Shown here: positions 24,757 through 36,800 of the stretch, piece by piece
How the letters are laid out: each line of letters begins with the position of its first letter
Numbering within the stretch: position 1 is the first letter of the stretch
From: Dermatemys mawii
Lineage: Eukaryota; Chordata; Testudines; Dermatemydidae
Assembly: GCA_007922305.1 (NCBI GenBank)
Contig: ML677348.1
Location: 14,594,616 to 14,658,615, forward strand
DNA length: 64,000 nt
Reading direction: 5' to 3'
The notes under the pieces: model-generated
What the model was told of the DNA's origin: nothing
The model's database searches: none
What the model saw: only the letters and a program-made list of their open reading frames with translations
Program-made: the position numbers and the translations under genes

Positions 24757-25550
24757 TGTCAGGGTTCCCTCCCCACTCTGAGCTCTAGGGTACAGATGTG
24801 GGGACCCACATGAAAAGACCCCCTAAGCTTATTTTACCATCTTAGGTTAAAACTTCTCCAAGACACAAGTTTCTCCTGTGCCTGGTTGATAGGTTTCCAC
24901 CACCACGTGTAAACAAACAATTAGGGACAAGGCCACTTGGACCCCTCTACTCTCCCAAAATCCCCCCAAGCCTACACCCCGCTTCCTGGGAAAGGCTTGA
25001 GATAAACCCCACACCAATCCTTATAGGTGAGCCCAATCCAAAAGTCTGGATCTACACAATGGAAAAAAATCAGTCAGATTCTTAAAAGAAGAATTTTTAT
25101 TAAAGAAAAAGGGAAAACAATTTACCTCTATAAAAATCAGAATGGAAGTACTTTTACAGGATCACCAGAAAGATTCAAAAAACCAAACCACAGAGGAATC
25201 CTCTCTGCTTAGTTTCAAAGTCACAGAGAACACACAGGGATATTTCCCTAAAGCATGAGAAATTCACAAGTGAGAAACAAATATAAGCTAACATAGTTTG
25301 CCTGGCTATTTACTTACTATTTGTGATGTTCAGAAATTGATATAGAAATAGATGGAGGAAAGAAAAAGGCTGTCTGGCTTCTTTGAAATCCCCAAAGCGA
25401 ACAAAAGCACAGAGAACAAAACTTTCCCTCCCCAGATTTGAAAGTATCGTCTGTCCCCATTGGTCCTTTTGGTCAGGTGCCAACCAGGTTCTTAGCTTCT
25501 TAACCCCTTACAGGTAAGAAGGAATTCTAGGCTACTTTATGGTTATGTCA
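24757..25550 (-). mobile_element. Solo LTR-like element, 794 bp, probably minus orientation
   Basis: Starts TGTCAGGGTTCCCTCC and ends TTATGTCA, the TG...CA arrangement of LTRs. The flanks GGGCT and GGACT form a near 5-bp duplication. An AATAAA polyadenylation signal appears on the minus strand near 25098, suggesting antisense insertion relative to the window. The blocks CCCACTCTGAGCTCTAGGGT and GGTCAGGTGCCAACCAGGTT recall a common turtle LTR. No internal retroviral genes are present. Confidence 0.65.
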
Positions 25551-25891
25551 GGACTGCTTTCAGCTCCCCACCCAGTTGCTGCGATATCACCACCCTCCCC
25601 TCATACGAGGATTATGGGGCTGCAGAAAAGGGGGCTCGTATTCCCACTGTAGTGGACATTCTGGGCCCCAGATCCATTCCCCAGCTTCCTTCGAGTATTC
25701 CTGTGACACTCTATACCTCGAGGTAACACCCTACATCCCCATGTTAATTTTTATAAAATGATTATGTGATATCCTGTGCAAAGTTTGTCATGTTGGAGTA
25801 TCTTCAGAAGGCTCATAATGCACTGACCATGGTTGTTACTATAGTGATGTTATAGTAATTGTTACAGTAATGTTATAGTAAGGGTATAGGT

Positions 25892-26060
25892 CAGGCCTGC
25901 ACAACATGCGGCCCGTGTGTGGTGAGTAGGGGTGGGGTAAGCCAAGCAGTGGGATAGGGGGAGGCGGATGGGGGCAGTACGAGGGCGGGGTTTTTCAGCC
26001 CGCAGCTGGGTTTTTTTGCAGGAATATGGCCCTCGCTGCTTTCCAAGTTGTGCAGGCCTG
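25892..26060. mobile_element. Non-autonomous hAT element, 169 bp, nested in LTR
   Basis: Ends CAGGCCTGCACAAC and GTTGTGCAGGCCTG are perfect 14-bp inverted repeats, flanked by a perfect 8-bp duplication GTATAGGT (25884-25891, 26061-26068). Such intact ends suggest that this is younger than most neighbours. Confidence 0.95.
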
Positions 26061-26493
26061 GTATAGGTTATAATTTCATGTACATAGTTATGCGGCTGAA
26101 AATGTATCCTCAGGACTTAAAGCAAGCCCATGCAAAAAGTCTTCAAGAATAGAGACGCAGTTCACACTTCATCAGGGCATGGATGGGACAAATCCAGCCC
26201 AGCCTCACAGAAACAATGGACACTGGCTTTGCCAAGCAACAAAAGATCAGTTTGACCCTTGAGAGAGTCACCTCCTTTCTTAGAGCAGTCGGGAATGCAA
26301 TGAGGTAATGATCACCTGACTCTAAAGCGGGGAAGGGGGCAAATCCAGGAGGGAAGAAAGGACATGATAAAAGGGAGAGACATTTTGCCATGCTCTCTTT
26401 CTCCCACCTACATTTACAGACACCACCACTGCCAAGCAACAACCACTGATCAAAAAAGAGAGAGTATGGTGAGAGCCAACTTGTGGTGAGAAA

Positions 26494-26624
26494 ACAGGGT
26501 GACCAGATATCCCGATTTTATAGGGACAGTCCCAATTTTGGGGTCTTTTTCTTATATAGGCTCCTATTACCCCCCCATTCCCTTGTCCTGATTTTTCACA
26601 CTTGCTGTCTGGTCAGTCACCCTG
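26494..26624. mobile_element. Short TIR element (about 130 bp) nested in LTR
   Basis: CAGGGTGACCAGATATCCCG at the left and CTGGTCAGTCACCCTG at the right are imperfect inverted repeats. GGTGAGAAA occurs just outside both ends (26485-26493 and 26625-26633), a 9-bp direct repeat consistent with a target duplication. The interior includes a CCCCCC run. Very probably a MITE; the superfamily is uncertain. Confidence 0.8.
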
Positions 26625-27068
26625 GGTGAGAAACATCTAAGTGTTTTAAGGACACTGAAAGTGTTAAGATCAGCTTAGAATACATTTTGCTTTTATTTCA
26701 TTTGATCAAATCGGATTTGTTAAGCTTTGACTTACGATCACTTAAATCTACTTTTATAGTTAATAAATTTGCTTGTGTATTCTATCTGATGCAATGCATT
26801 TGGTTTGCAGTGTGTCAGAGACTCCCCTTAGGAGAACAAGCCTGGTACTTATCAACTTCTTTGTTAAACTGATGAATTTATATAAGCTTGCAGCATTCAG
26901 CAGGGCATAACTGCATACTGCAAGATGGAGGTTCCCAGGCTTGTGTCTGGGACCAGAGATATTGGCTAGTATCCTTCGTTTGCTAGTAGCTGGGAGCACC
27001 TTCCATGCTAGAGGCTGTGCATGAACAACCCAGGAGTGGGGATTCTCATATGTATGGAGAAAACCCAT

Positions 27069-27131
27069 CCTGCCCAGGCCAATCTAGCAATGAGTAAAAC
27101 ATTCCTTCCCAGACTCGAGAGATGAGTGCAA
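27069..27131 (+). repeat. 63-bp direct repeat, copy 1
   Basis: CCTGCCCAGGCCAATCT...GAGAGATGAGTGCAA. Matches 27343-27405 at 60 of 63 positions. It sits inside the LTR near its end. Confidence 0.9.
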
Positions 27132-27342
27132 GGTAAGACTGGCTCCCAGAGTCAAGGATTGGAGGGGCCTAGCAGATCACAGGTTCAGATAACACGAGAG
27201 CAGAATATCACAATTCTTTCTTCTAAATCCACTCCTAGTTTATTAGAGAGCCAGCCACCCTACAGAATGAATACCTGTACTGGACACCTGCCACCTCCTA
27301 AGTTGTGACATCTTCCCTCATGGAAAGGCAAACAAAACGCAC

Positions 27343-27405
27343 CCTGCCCAGGCCAATCTGGCAATAAGTAAAGCATTCCTTCCCAGACTCGAGAGATGAG
27401 TGCAA
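27343..27405 (+). repeat. 63-bp direct repeat, copy 2
   Basis: Second copy, 274 bp downstream of the first and outside the predicted LTR end. Three substitutions (two A/G and one G/A) separate the copies, suggesting a fairly recent local duplication or conversion. Confidence 0.9.
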
Positions 27406-27629
27406 AATGCTCACAGCAAACTAAAAAAAATATCTGGTTCTACTCTAATCCCAGGGTTGGGAGAGTAGGAGCTGCTAAACTGGCATGAGTGATTAGGCAC
27501 AGGCTGAAGAGGTAAGGTTTATAACCTTTCCCCAGGTGCACATGGACTAATGGCTTATTCCAGCCCCACTGGCCTTCCCCACGGCTGCTAGGGTTGCCAA
27601 CTTTCTAATTATACATGTAACCTTTCTGC

Positions 27630-29050
27630 CCATCAGAGTTGGCAGCAACAAGGGCCGGGTTCAGTATCCAGGGGTTCCATTCCAATAGCACAATACAAAA
27701 ACCGGCTCGAGCCCCCACCCAGTGACCTGGGACAACCATATACCACCCCTCTGGGCGTCTGTAAGAGACAATACTTCCCCTCTCGCAAGCACAGAGTCTG
27801 AGTGTACCAAAGCCTTTTAATAACAGGGAGAAACAATGTGGCATTATATTGGGGAAACACCACAAACAAGGTTAATAAACCAGACCATGAACCAGAAGCC
27901 CCCCTCCCAGCAAATAGGCCGTGGCCTTCCCTTTGGCTCTTGAGTTCCACAACCCCAAAAAGTCACTCAATAGTCCCAAAAGTCCAACAGCCCAAGAGTC
28001 TCTGTCCTTGGTCCGTGCAGAGTTCAAAAGTCAATTGGCAGAGTCTTACCTCCAGCCTGGGTGGAGATGGAGGGTAGGGCACGGGGCACCTTACGGGGTC
28101 CGAGGCCGACTGCGCCGCCTCTCCGTGAGGTTCCACTGCAGCTCTCACCGCAATCGGCTCTGCTCCGCTCCACTGGCTGTCCTACGAACCGCTCTGCCCG
28201 TTGATCCGCTAGCTGCTCTGCTAGGTGACAGACAGACAGCTCTGCCGCGCTGGTCACTCTGCCCGCAGCACCCACGCCTCTGCTAGGTGACAGACAGACA
28301 GCTCTGCCGCACCGGTCACTCTGCCCGCAGCACCAACGCCTCCGCTAGTCGACAGACAGCTCTGCTGCACCAGTCACTCCGCTAGCCGTCCTGCTAGCCG
28401 ACACACAGACTGCTCTGCTGCACCAGCCACTCTGCACTTTTTCCAGGTCCCCCCTACTTAAGACAGTGCTCAGTGATTTCTTTAGCTCTTAGGTGATTTC
28501 AGCTCTTAAGTGATTTCAGCTCACAGTAGGGGAGCCTTAGTACAGGTGCACCAGTGAGCCCAAAGCAATTGTCAGCTCAGCAGCCTGGAACCAGGCTCCT
28601 AATGGAAGCAAAATTCAATTCTGACATTCCACAGTGGAGAGAGGCAGGGTGCAATAGGCCTGGGAGGCCCTAAGACAGAGCCCTCACCAAAAGGTATAGA
28701 TGCTTGTCCACCACCTCTCTCGATTTCACAGTGTTCTGAAAACGCATGGCCCTTGCCCAGTGAGTGCTACCTAGATGATGGCGAGTCTCTCCATCATAAC
28801 ACGGGCCAAGTACATGTCCATAGTCCTTCATTCACATAATCACAGTAACATCACTTTATCATTCCTGCCCCAATAACATAGAAACTGGGGCTCCCTCATC
28901 AGCCGAAGTGGCCATGTGGGCTGCTGTGGGCTCAGGCTAGGCGCAGTGGGTGTGTCTATGCAAATTGATTAGCCCCAGACTTATTTTGCAAGGCTCACTG
29001 CAATTCCCATAGTTCGCCACCAGATGTCAGAATATATCTCATTCCTGACA
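27630..29050. mobile_element. LTR-like repeat block with GC-rich core and minisatellite
   Basis: A long non-coding block with a GC- and CpG-rich centre (about 28060-28440) between AT-richer shoulders. It resembles a large LTR with its promoter region, lying next to two other LTR-like elements. The core holds a 62-bp tandem repeat. I could not assign ends, a target duplication or an orientation. Open frames on both strands in the core have no family match and are not called. Confidence 0.4.
28216..28436. repeat. Minisatellite, period 62 bp, about 3.5 units
   Basis: Units start at CTCTGCTAGGTGACAGAC (28216), again at 28278 and 28340, with a partial fourth. Each contains GACAGACAGCTCTGC, a GGTCACTC or AGTCACTC block and GCCCGCAGCACC. 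Substitutions accumulate toward the high-coordinate end. Confidence 0.85.
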
Positions 29051-29079
29051 CTGCTTACATACAAAACTGAACACTCTTG

Positions 29080-29280
29080 CCCTGCCCCCTCCCCTGAGGC
29101 CTCGCCCCCTGACCGGAGCCATCAGGGGCTCTTTTCAACCAGGCTTTCTGGTTGAAAACTGGACACCGGGCATCTCTTTCTGCTGCAGTCATTCCCCTCC
29201 AATTCCCAAAGGGAAGGAGGGGCTTAAAGGAGCACTACCCTTTTTCTGGACTGCCCAGAAAAAGGCCCTCACCTTGACGT
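29080..29280. repeat. Interspersed repeat fragment (CCGAGGC..CCGG-rich)
   Basis: Contains CCCCTCCCCTGAGGCC, CAACCAGGCTTTCTGGTTGA and GAAAACTGGACACCGGGCAT. These recur widely in turtle genomes to my recollection. A short inverted pair (CAACCAG / CTGGTTG) is visible. The class is uncertain. Confidence 0.35.
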
Positions 29281-31370
29281 TGAGAGGATTACGTTCTATT
29301 TGAAAAGTCGACGAAATGTGTTTCAAGTGACCTGCGGTTCAACTCTTTTTAAATCAAAGACCTGCTATTCTGGCTAGTCCATAAGAGGCCCCCAATCTTC
29401 TTCTCAGGTCTGGCAGCTTTAAGAAAATCATGGATTGAACTTTTTTTAATTATCTGATTTTAGACTGAGATTTGACTCTCTTTTCACTTAGTGAGTAAAT
29501 ACATCTTAGGCAGTTTTAAGCTCTAAAGGCTCAGAGGAGTTTTGCTTAGTAGAAGCTTCAGAGATCAGACATTGACTAGAAAAACCAAATCCTCATGAAC
29601 CGTCAAGTCAGGGGGCCAACAAGCCTTAGGTTTTGGGGGGGGGGTGTTTGTTTTAATTTAAATAGGAATTTTACTTTTCATGAAGTCCAACTCTGCTTTC
29701 AAAGCCTTCGCCTCCTTCACCAGTTGTTTTAGCAGCCTGACATTGCCTTTCCTTACACTTTCCAAAGTTAAACATATCTCTGGCAATTTCACACCCATCC
29801 TATTTGCATTTTTATCTATTCAGGAAGTACTGTAGCCTATTGTGCAGACAGTCTTCAAAGATTTCTCCTGAAGTTACCATAGGGGAATGAAGCTCAGTCC
29901 CATTGGGGAAGCTTGATTAACTTCCTCAGTCAGTTATCATCCAGAGGGAACATTTCCTGTACAGAGGTGTTGGCCCTCATTAAAAAGGTTTATGGAAAAT
30001 AAAATTAGCAGAAAGTACAAATTGCAAAAACTGGAGTGGAATGGTTTCTATTGAGAAGTGCATATGACAAATCTAGCACCAAGGCTTTTAACAGTTGTAC
30101 CAGGAAGGTACTACTAAAAAGATGCATTAGTTTAAAAATAAATCAGATGCCCCATTTCAGAGCATTACTTTCTACATGCAGTAAGATAGGAGCATTTTAG
30201 CCTACAGGTAATTGTATTAATTAGTTACTAAATCTGATTGGGTCTGCACAGGGGCAAAATGTCAGCTGGCACTGAGAACAGCAGGGGGTCAGAACACAGT
30301 CAAAAGCAATTATGTCAAGCAACACTTGCTACAGAATTTAATACAATAGTTTAAAGCTTAGAAAAGAAAAAAATTACAGGGCAGACTAAGTCTAGGAGTT
30401 CACTGAATGAATTGACTTGGTGATGTACAGGGAAAATTCAAGGACTACATAATATCAGAATGGTCTCTGCAACTTTAGGATCCAATCCTCCTCCCACTGA
30501 AGTCCTGAAGAACAGGATCCGGGCCTTACAGAGTGATGATTTTGGATGCACGGAGTAAGGTAACAGATCTGTACTTTTGAAACAGACATGCATGGCAGAT
30601 TTTATTTAGAAATAATCACTCCTACAGAGACAGAGTACAGTGTTTGGGATTCCAGGATACATAACAACCACTATGACCATAATCTGTGACATCATCCAAT
30701 TCCAAACTCTAGGGTTCAGAGCTGTGCTAACTAAATCAAATGCCAGAATTACTGTATTGATCAAAACACGTTTTAGTGCATTTGAAACATCACGGGTTCA
30801 TCAGCACTGCAGCTTTCATTTATTCACAGCAAAAACAGGACAAGCTTCTCTATGTTGTCCAGCCAATATGCTTAAACTTCATAGACCAAATAGACCCTGT
30901 TTTCAAGAGTGGTTAGACTCTTGGAAGCTGATAATCTGGTCCCACGTCTAAATTTTCCCCCACACAATGTTGTTGTTTTTTAAATCCACATATACATTGA
31001 GTCAATGCATGCCTTTGCCCTTGAGAAATTTGAGTCATTTTACTTTAGTCTCCTGCAGCTTATATAGGATGGTGTAGTGCCAAAATATTTCACATGCAGA
31101 CATCAATACACCGTCTACTATCCCAGACAGCTGCTCAAGGCTACCAATTATCAGACTATTACAAACCCAGAAAACAGCTTTATCATGAAGTTATAAAAGG
31201 AAGCCCTCCATTTTCTGTGGAATCACCAAAATGGCCTTCAGGTCTGCTGAGACAGAAATATGGTATGAAATAATAGTACATACTCCTTTATTTATTCCTG
31301 TCACTGGAAATTCCCTTTGACTGCCACAATCCTACAATCACTCATGCATATACTTATCCTTACGGTCGAA
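29281..31370. other. Intronic stretch without recognised elements
   Basis: No coding or RNA feature was recognised. A G-run lies at about 29634-29643. Confidence 0.45.
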
Positions 31371-31576
31371 GCGACAGAGTCCTGTGGCACCTTAAAGACT
31401 AACAAAAGTATTGAAGCATAAGCTTTTGTGGGCTAATACCCACTTCGGTGGATGCACGCCTTTTGGGTATTAGCCCACGAAAGCTTATGCTTCAATACTT
31501 TTGTTAGTCTTTAAGATACCATGGGACTCTGTCGCTCCTGCAGATCCAGACTAACACGGTTACCTCTCTGATTCCT
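31371..31576 (-). mobile_element. Foldback SINE, locus A (71-bp inverted arms)
   Basis: Arms 31371-31441 and 31465-31535 are reverse complements at 66 of 71 positions, with a 23-bp loop. The right part (about 31442-31576) reads on the minus strand as a SINE: head AGAGAGGTAACCGTGTTAGT then GCGACAGAGTCC and GACTAACAAAAGTATTG, then AAGCTTTCGTGGGCTAATACC. The left arm is a second copy of the body, inverted, and begins exactly at GCGACAGAGTCC, just after the head. Flanking duplications are not clear here. Confidence 0.85.
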
Positions 31577-33063
31577 TCCAGACAAAAAATTTATGGGGTT
31601 ACTAACAGTAATAAAAAAGTTAAGCATATGCATAAGTGTGTGCAGGACAACACCAGTGGCCAAAGGATGTTGAAAAATAATCCAGCTGACTAACTAATGA
31701 TATACAGCCTAACAGTTTTGAACTACTGCTCTCCCAGGAAAGTCCATTTCCACCCCCCACCCATCAGCTATTCACTAGCTAGTTACTGGTGACACCATAA
31801 CATGAACTTGTGAACACAAAACAAATACACCAATAAAGGGCATACACTGCAACACATTCAGAGTAGAAAGAGCATTTCATACAAGAGCGGGGCCTAAGAG
31901 TGATTTTTAAAGAAATGCAAGGGATAGTAATGAACAGCTGAGGACATGTTTCTACTTATATTAATCCAAAGTGGTTTAGTCTTGGTTTTGTTATTTTTAA
32001 AGTGAAATCAAACCAAAAAATGGTAATGTGATATCAACACAGCCAGATTTTTAGACCAGATTTTCCAAAGCCTAACCAAAACAATAAAAATCAGTCCAAG
32101 AGATAAAATTAAAATGTTTACCACATAAAAATTAAAACTGACTTTTAAACTACACTATAAATGCAGTGCTGAGCTAAATTTTTTTTTTAATTTTCTGTTA
32201 TGAAAGATGCATAACAAAGTGTCCAAGTGGCTTTTCACATTGGAAGTGCTATTATCAGCATAACCAGCTAATAGTTGCAGATTAAGCAGATAAAGATTTT
32301 GAACTGGCTATGTATTTTTTTGTCACCATTAATGATCTAATTTTAGGTCCAGGAAAAGGAGGAGGGGAAACACAAGACAAGATGAGAAGACTGCAAATTA
32401 ACTCAAGATCCTCTGCCATTTTGACAGACCTATTGTTTATTCTACATCATCTCCTCACTAAAGTGGGCTTTTGTTATTTGTACACACTGAAAGATTTACT
32501 AATCAACAACTAGCACTTCAAAACATATGGGGTGGGGGGGGGAATAATTGCAATGAATAAGCTTCATAGGAAGTCTCCTGGCAGCCTTTAAGAACACAGC
32601 ATATACTGTATATTAAAAGTTCAGGAGTATTTTTCAGACTTAAGAATGTCTCCTTTAGTCAATTTATTCACTGCATTATGCTCATGCGATTTTTTAGGAG
32701 TGAGGATCAACACTTGAAAAAACGACTTCCATTTTAAAACATGAAAAATCCAAGTTTGACAAAGGATAAGCATTCCTTGCACTTCCTGGAATCATGTGTC
32801 ACTCTGCTAAATACTTGCCAAATTTTCAATGGTTGGATCAGTAAGTTTGTTTCAATTTTTGGCACAATAGTATAGCCACACAATATCATGCAAAGAGTTA
32901 TCAACACTATTGGGTGGAACCTAGATTTTGGGGTTGAATGGTTGCTTTTTTTGTTCCTGTTAATTGTTTTTTCTAACCAGGGGTCTGTTTTTTCTAACCA
33001 AGGAACTACATCAGAAATCAAAGTCTTTGGCAACACTCTACATCTCCTTCATTGTGTGGCTTC

Positions 33064-33100
<37 letters not shown>

Positions 33101-33550
33101 CCCTAACATGGAAAAAAGGCATTTATTTTAACACCTCTCAAATCTCAAAGTTTCCACTTGTTTCTGTGAAGAACCATCTGTCACACTTATGGCATATGAG
33201 GAACTACAGTCTTTTTGAATGAGCAATGGCTCTGTTTTTTGTGTTTAAGAAAGTGAAATATTTTATAAAGATTACCTGATGAATAGCTGGATGTCCTTAC
33301 TGTACAGTAACATCCACTTCAAGAGAATACACCATTACACATTTCATGATAAAAGTTCATCTGCAAACCCTCAGTGTGGTTCAAATAACAACAGTTTCTC
33401 TTCTGCACAGCATAAAAGTTAATATATAGGTCACTGAAGACAGAATTCTCTCCTCTTAATTTTCAAAATAAACCTACAGTTTGTAAGAGATGCCAATTAG
33501 CTGCCCCAGAAACTCCTATTGTGAGTAACTGTGACAGAGATTTTGAGAGC
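31577..33550. other. Intronic stretch; poly-A run near 33068-33100
   Basis: AT-rich. Contains a G-run (about 32531-32540), an imperfect TTTTTCTAACCA direct pair near 32970-33000, and an uninterrupted A-run of about 30 bases near 33068. The run might be the tail of a retrocopy, but no body was recognised upstream. Confidence 0.45.
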
Positions 33551-33827
33551 CAGGCATGGCCGGGACTGCCCATTAAGTGACCTAGGCAGTTGCCTAGGGC
33601 ACCAGAATTTGGAGGGCAGCTTTTTGCCCCCCTTGGCAGCAATTCGGCAGCAGCTCAATGGGCTGTCAGACATCCTACTGTCCGCCGAGTTGGTGCCGAA
33701 ATGCTAGCGGCATGTTGAACTGCTGCTGAGAATTCAATGGCAATTTGGCAGACATTAGGACTGCGGATGCCGGCACCCCCCTCTGCACTTGCCGCCTAGG
33801 GTGGAACAATACCTTGTACCAGCCCTG
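33551..33827. mobile_element. Probable non-autonomous DNA element, about 277 bp
   Basis: Left end CAGGCATGGCCGGGACTGCC, right end TTGTACCAGCCCTG: weak inverted ends. The interior contains GACCTAGGCAGTTGCCTAGG (a palindromic block) and GCCGCCTAGGGTGGAA. It recalls a frequent reptile repeat. No clean target duplication. Confidence 0.5.
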
Positions 33828-36800
33828 GAGCCAGAGCAACACAATTGTCAGCTTTAATTTAATAAGAACCAAAATTAAACAAATGAACACACACTTACTG
33901 GGTGTCTATCTACTCCTTTAAAGGCAGCACCCTTATTTGGTTAACAACTAAAATGGTTAGTCAATGTCATAAACATACCACCAATACACCCTACTGAAGC
34001 CAGAAGGAGAAGTCAGCTCATTCATCATGCTTCTGCTTTCACACCGTGATGCTCTCAGTTGCCAAAGAACCTTCTAGAACCCTCCAATGTTACTTTCTGG
34101 CCGTTTACTGGAATGTAAAGTTTTTCCCAGCATGAGGAAATCATGGTGTATATTTACAAGAGAAGTCTCATCCTCCTTTGTGGAAGATCATTACTAAATT
34201 CTTCAAGACCCATCCATACCCTAGCTATCATCTTTTATACTTTATCAAGATGTCAACTCCCACCTCCAACCAGCCCATGGTGTCTTTGCCCTTCGTCACC
34301 TACTTGTTATGATTTTCAAACAAGCACTTTGGGCTTTCTCCCAGGCAGCCCTTCATGCTTATAAGGAGCTCCCCATAAAGATCCACAAAACTACCTCTTT
34401 ATCCTTCTTCAAATGCCTCAAGAGTCTGATGTGATGCCTACAAAAAAAAGTGACAACTGTTAAGCCACTAGTATACTGTGACAACTGCCTACCGGGAGGA
34501 CTGGTTTCATTTCTGTACTGACCTGTTGACTTTTGTCTTGTTGGCCAAGTGAAATAAGGTCTTATATGCAACTCAATGGGATTTCTCAGTCTCTAATCCA
34601 ATAACTTTTGAACAATGCACCTCATCAGTCCCAAAAATTTCAGAAAATGTTCAAGGGCATCAATATACTGAACTCCCTCTATATATATTTTAATGAAAAA
34701 TCAAAGAACTGGAAGGGGAAAATGAGGATCACAGAAGAGCCTGTCATCTGGTTAGCAGACACAGAAGCTTCAAGCCTGTAATACTCTATAGATCAAAGTG
34801 CTGATTGATGACTGCCATCATCACCTTCCACCATTGCAATGCCCCCTTTTTAGCTATTTTCCTCAGAGAATTTTTAAAATGTTGATATCTTGAATGATTT
34901 CTTCCCCAGGCAGAGGAAATAAAGGTGAGGGAAAGAAACACAGCATCTGCCGTGGAGGAAGAAGGGAGATTCAGGGACTCCCTGCAAGCTGCCTAAATAA
35001 GGTATATGGATCACACTGTGAGCTTCTGAGGGAATCAGAGGAATGCAACAAATCCCTGGTGCACGCAGTGAGCTCTACATGTGTGACTCTCTAGAACCTA
35101 CTTACATTATAAGCTCTTTGAGGCAGGGACAATCTTTAATACAAAGAGGTCCTGGTCCAGGGATGGAGCTTTTAGGTGCTATTACACTCATACATCTTCC
35201 AAACTGCTGTAGCAAAAGCAATAAAACGGGGCAATCTTCCCCACACACCGCCTTGCCAAAATGTCCCAGTCCTAACCAGGAGTTGCCAGCTCAGTCTATA
35301 TTTGTTTTGTTTTTTTAAATTGTAAATGACAAGATTTGACTCTATATAAAACCTGAAGTCGTTTCCGTAGCTGAGCAACATCCTTTCTGGCTCTGGTCCA
35401 CCAGAAGAGCTGTAATTGTCTGCAGTGTTGCAGAGATGTTAGAGTTACAGCACTCGAGAAATCATACGTCAGACATGCTAGTACATTTTGCCAATATCTT
35501 TAAGGCAAGGACCCATTTTAAATCACACACATCTTAAGTGGAGTGGGAAAACAATTATGAAAATAAATTAATGTCATATTTGATCAACTGTCTTTCATAC
35601 GTCCAAAAAAAAGCCAGGAGATGAACTGACACGTCAGAGCACAGAAGAGCAATCACTGAAGATTGCGGATAAATATTTTTTAAACTTTACATCCGGTTCT
35701 CTAATTGGTGACTTCTTTGGTATATATTGATACACATCCTACTAGGAAGTGAAGAAAAAATCCTCTCTTTGGAGAGCAGTACACAAAGTGGTATTTTGAC
35801 AGACAAGCAATGCAGCTCTATATCAGGGGAGGAAAAAAAAACAACAGATCTTTATCCCTTCTTTGAAGGGTGAACCCGGCCAAAATTTACTATGGACAAT
35901 ATGATCAAATGAAATTGAATACAAATAATTTGAGAGATTTTTAAAATCTTTCAATGGCAGCCCTCTCATAACTCCTGCTTCTCTGTGCACAATTCAGATT
36001 TTCATTGGTTACACAAGCCATACTTCTGGCACTGTATATCCATCTCCATTTTCTAAGATTATTCCATAGATTAAAGTGATTTACAATATTCAGCAAAATC
36101 TGCTGCAGAGAACTGCATTCCATTTAAGGTTTACAATTGTGCAAGTGCAACCTATGCCATATATTAGATTGATCCATCTGACCACCTCTTCTTGGCCACT
36201 CCCCAGATTGCTGAGAAGGAATCCAGTCACTGGATCATCAGAGTTTACTCCTCTAGAATCTGAGAAGAGCACTAGCACAATCCCCATTTTAGGGCCTATT
36301 GGCATGCTTTTGAGGTGCAGATCTTCTGTCATCCTTTCATGAGAGCTGTGACTATTTGGTCCCCTGCCTAGTCCCTGGATCCATTGCTGAAGTTTCCCCT
36401 ATAGCTTGAAAACCCCCTCCCCAAGAACTTCAGCTATGCAGGTATTCAGCTGCAGTTTTTACTCCCTCAGGGACACATGATAAGATGCATCACATAACAT
36501 ATAGAGACTTCACAAGATTCTAAACACACTATTGCTCTTGAATTGCACAAACACACATTACAGATCTATACAAAAATAATAAACCCTACATGCATTTCCC
36601 TGCTTCCATTTCCTAATCTCTCCAGAGTATTCTTTAGCCTTAGGTCAAGGTTGTCTGGAGCCATCCAGGGTCCTTATGTTTCAGTGCATGGCTTGGATTC
36701 TGAAACAAAGCCTTTCTTCCCCAGCTCTCCTCCTCTGATCTTGGCCATCCATTCCCCCTTTCCCACTTAAAATTCCTGTGTGGCTGTCCAAGTCTTTCCT

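Larger units (their letters stand above)
25702..27212 (+). mobile_element. LTR-like element, 1.5 kb, carrying two nested DNA elements
   Basis: Begins TGTGACACTCTATACC and ends near GAATATCACA, with near-identical flanks ATTCC (25697-25701) and ATTCT (27213-27217). An AATAAA lies at about 26763 on the plus strand. Two short elements interrupt it (25892-26060 and 26494-26624), and LTR-like sequence resumes cleanly after each. A 63-bp segment at 27069-27131 recurs at 27343-27405. Assignment as an endogenous-retrovirus LTR is from recalled resemblance; no gag, pol or env sequence is present. Confidence 0.6.

Noticed and set aside
27921..28286. 121-codon open frame and antisense partners
   Set aside because: Located in the GC-rich core and minisatellite of an LTR-like block; no gag, pol, env or host protein motif.
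28216..28436. Regular spaced repeat considered as a CRISPR-like array
   Set aside because: Units are contiguous 62-bp tandem copies with no unique spacers, in a vertebrate intron.
31371..31576. Hairpin considered as a microRNA or structured RNA gene
   Set aside because: The arms are SINE bodies and the stem is far longer than a microRNA precursor, so a mobile-element origin explains it.
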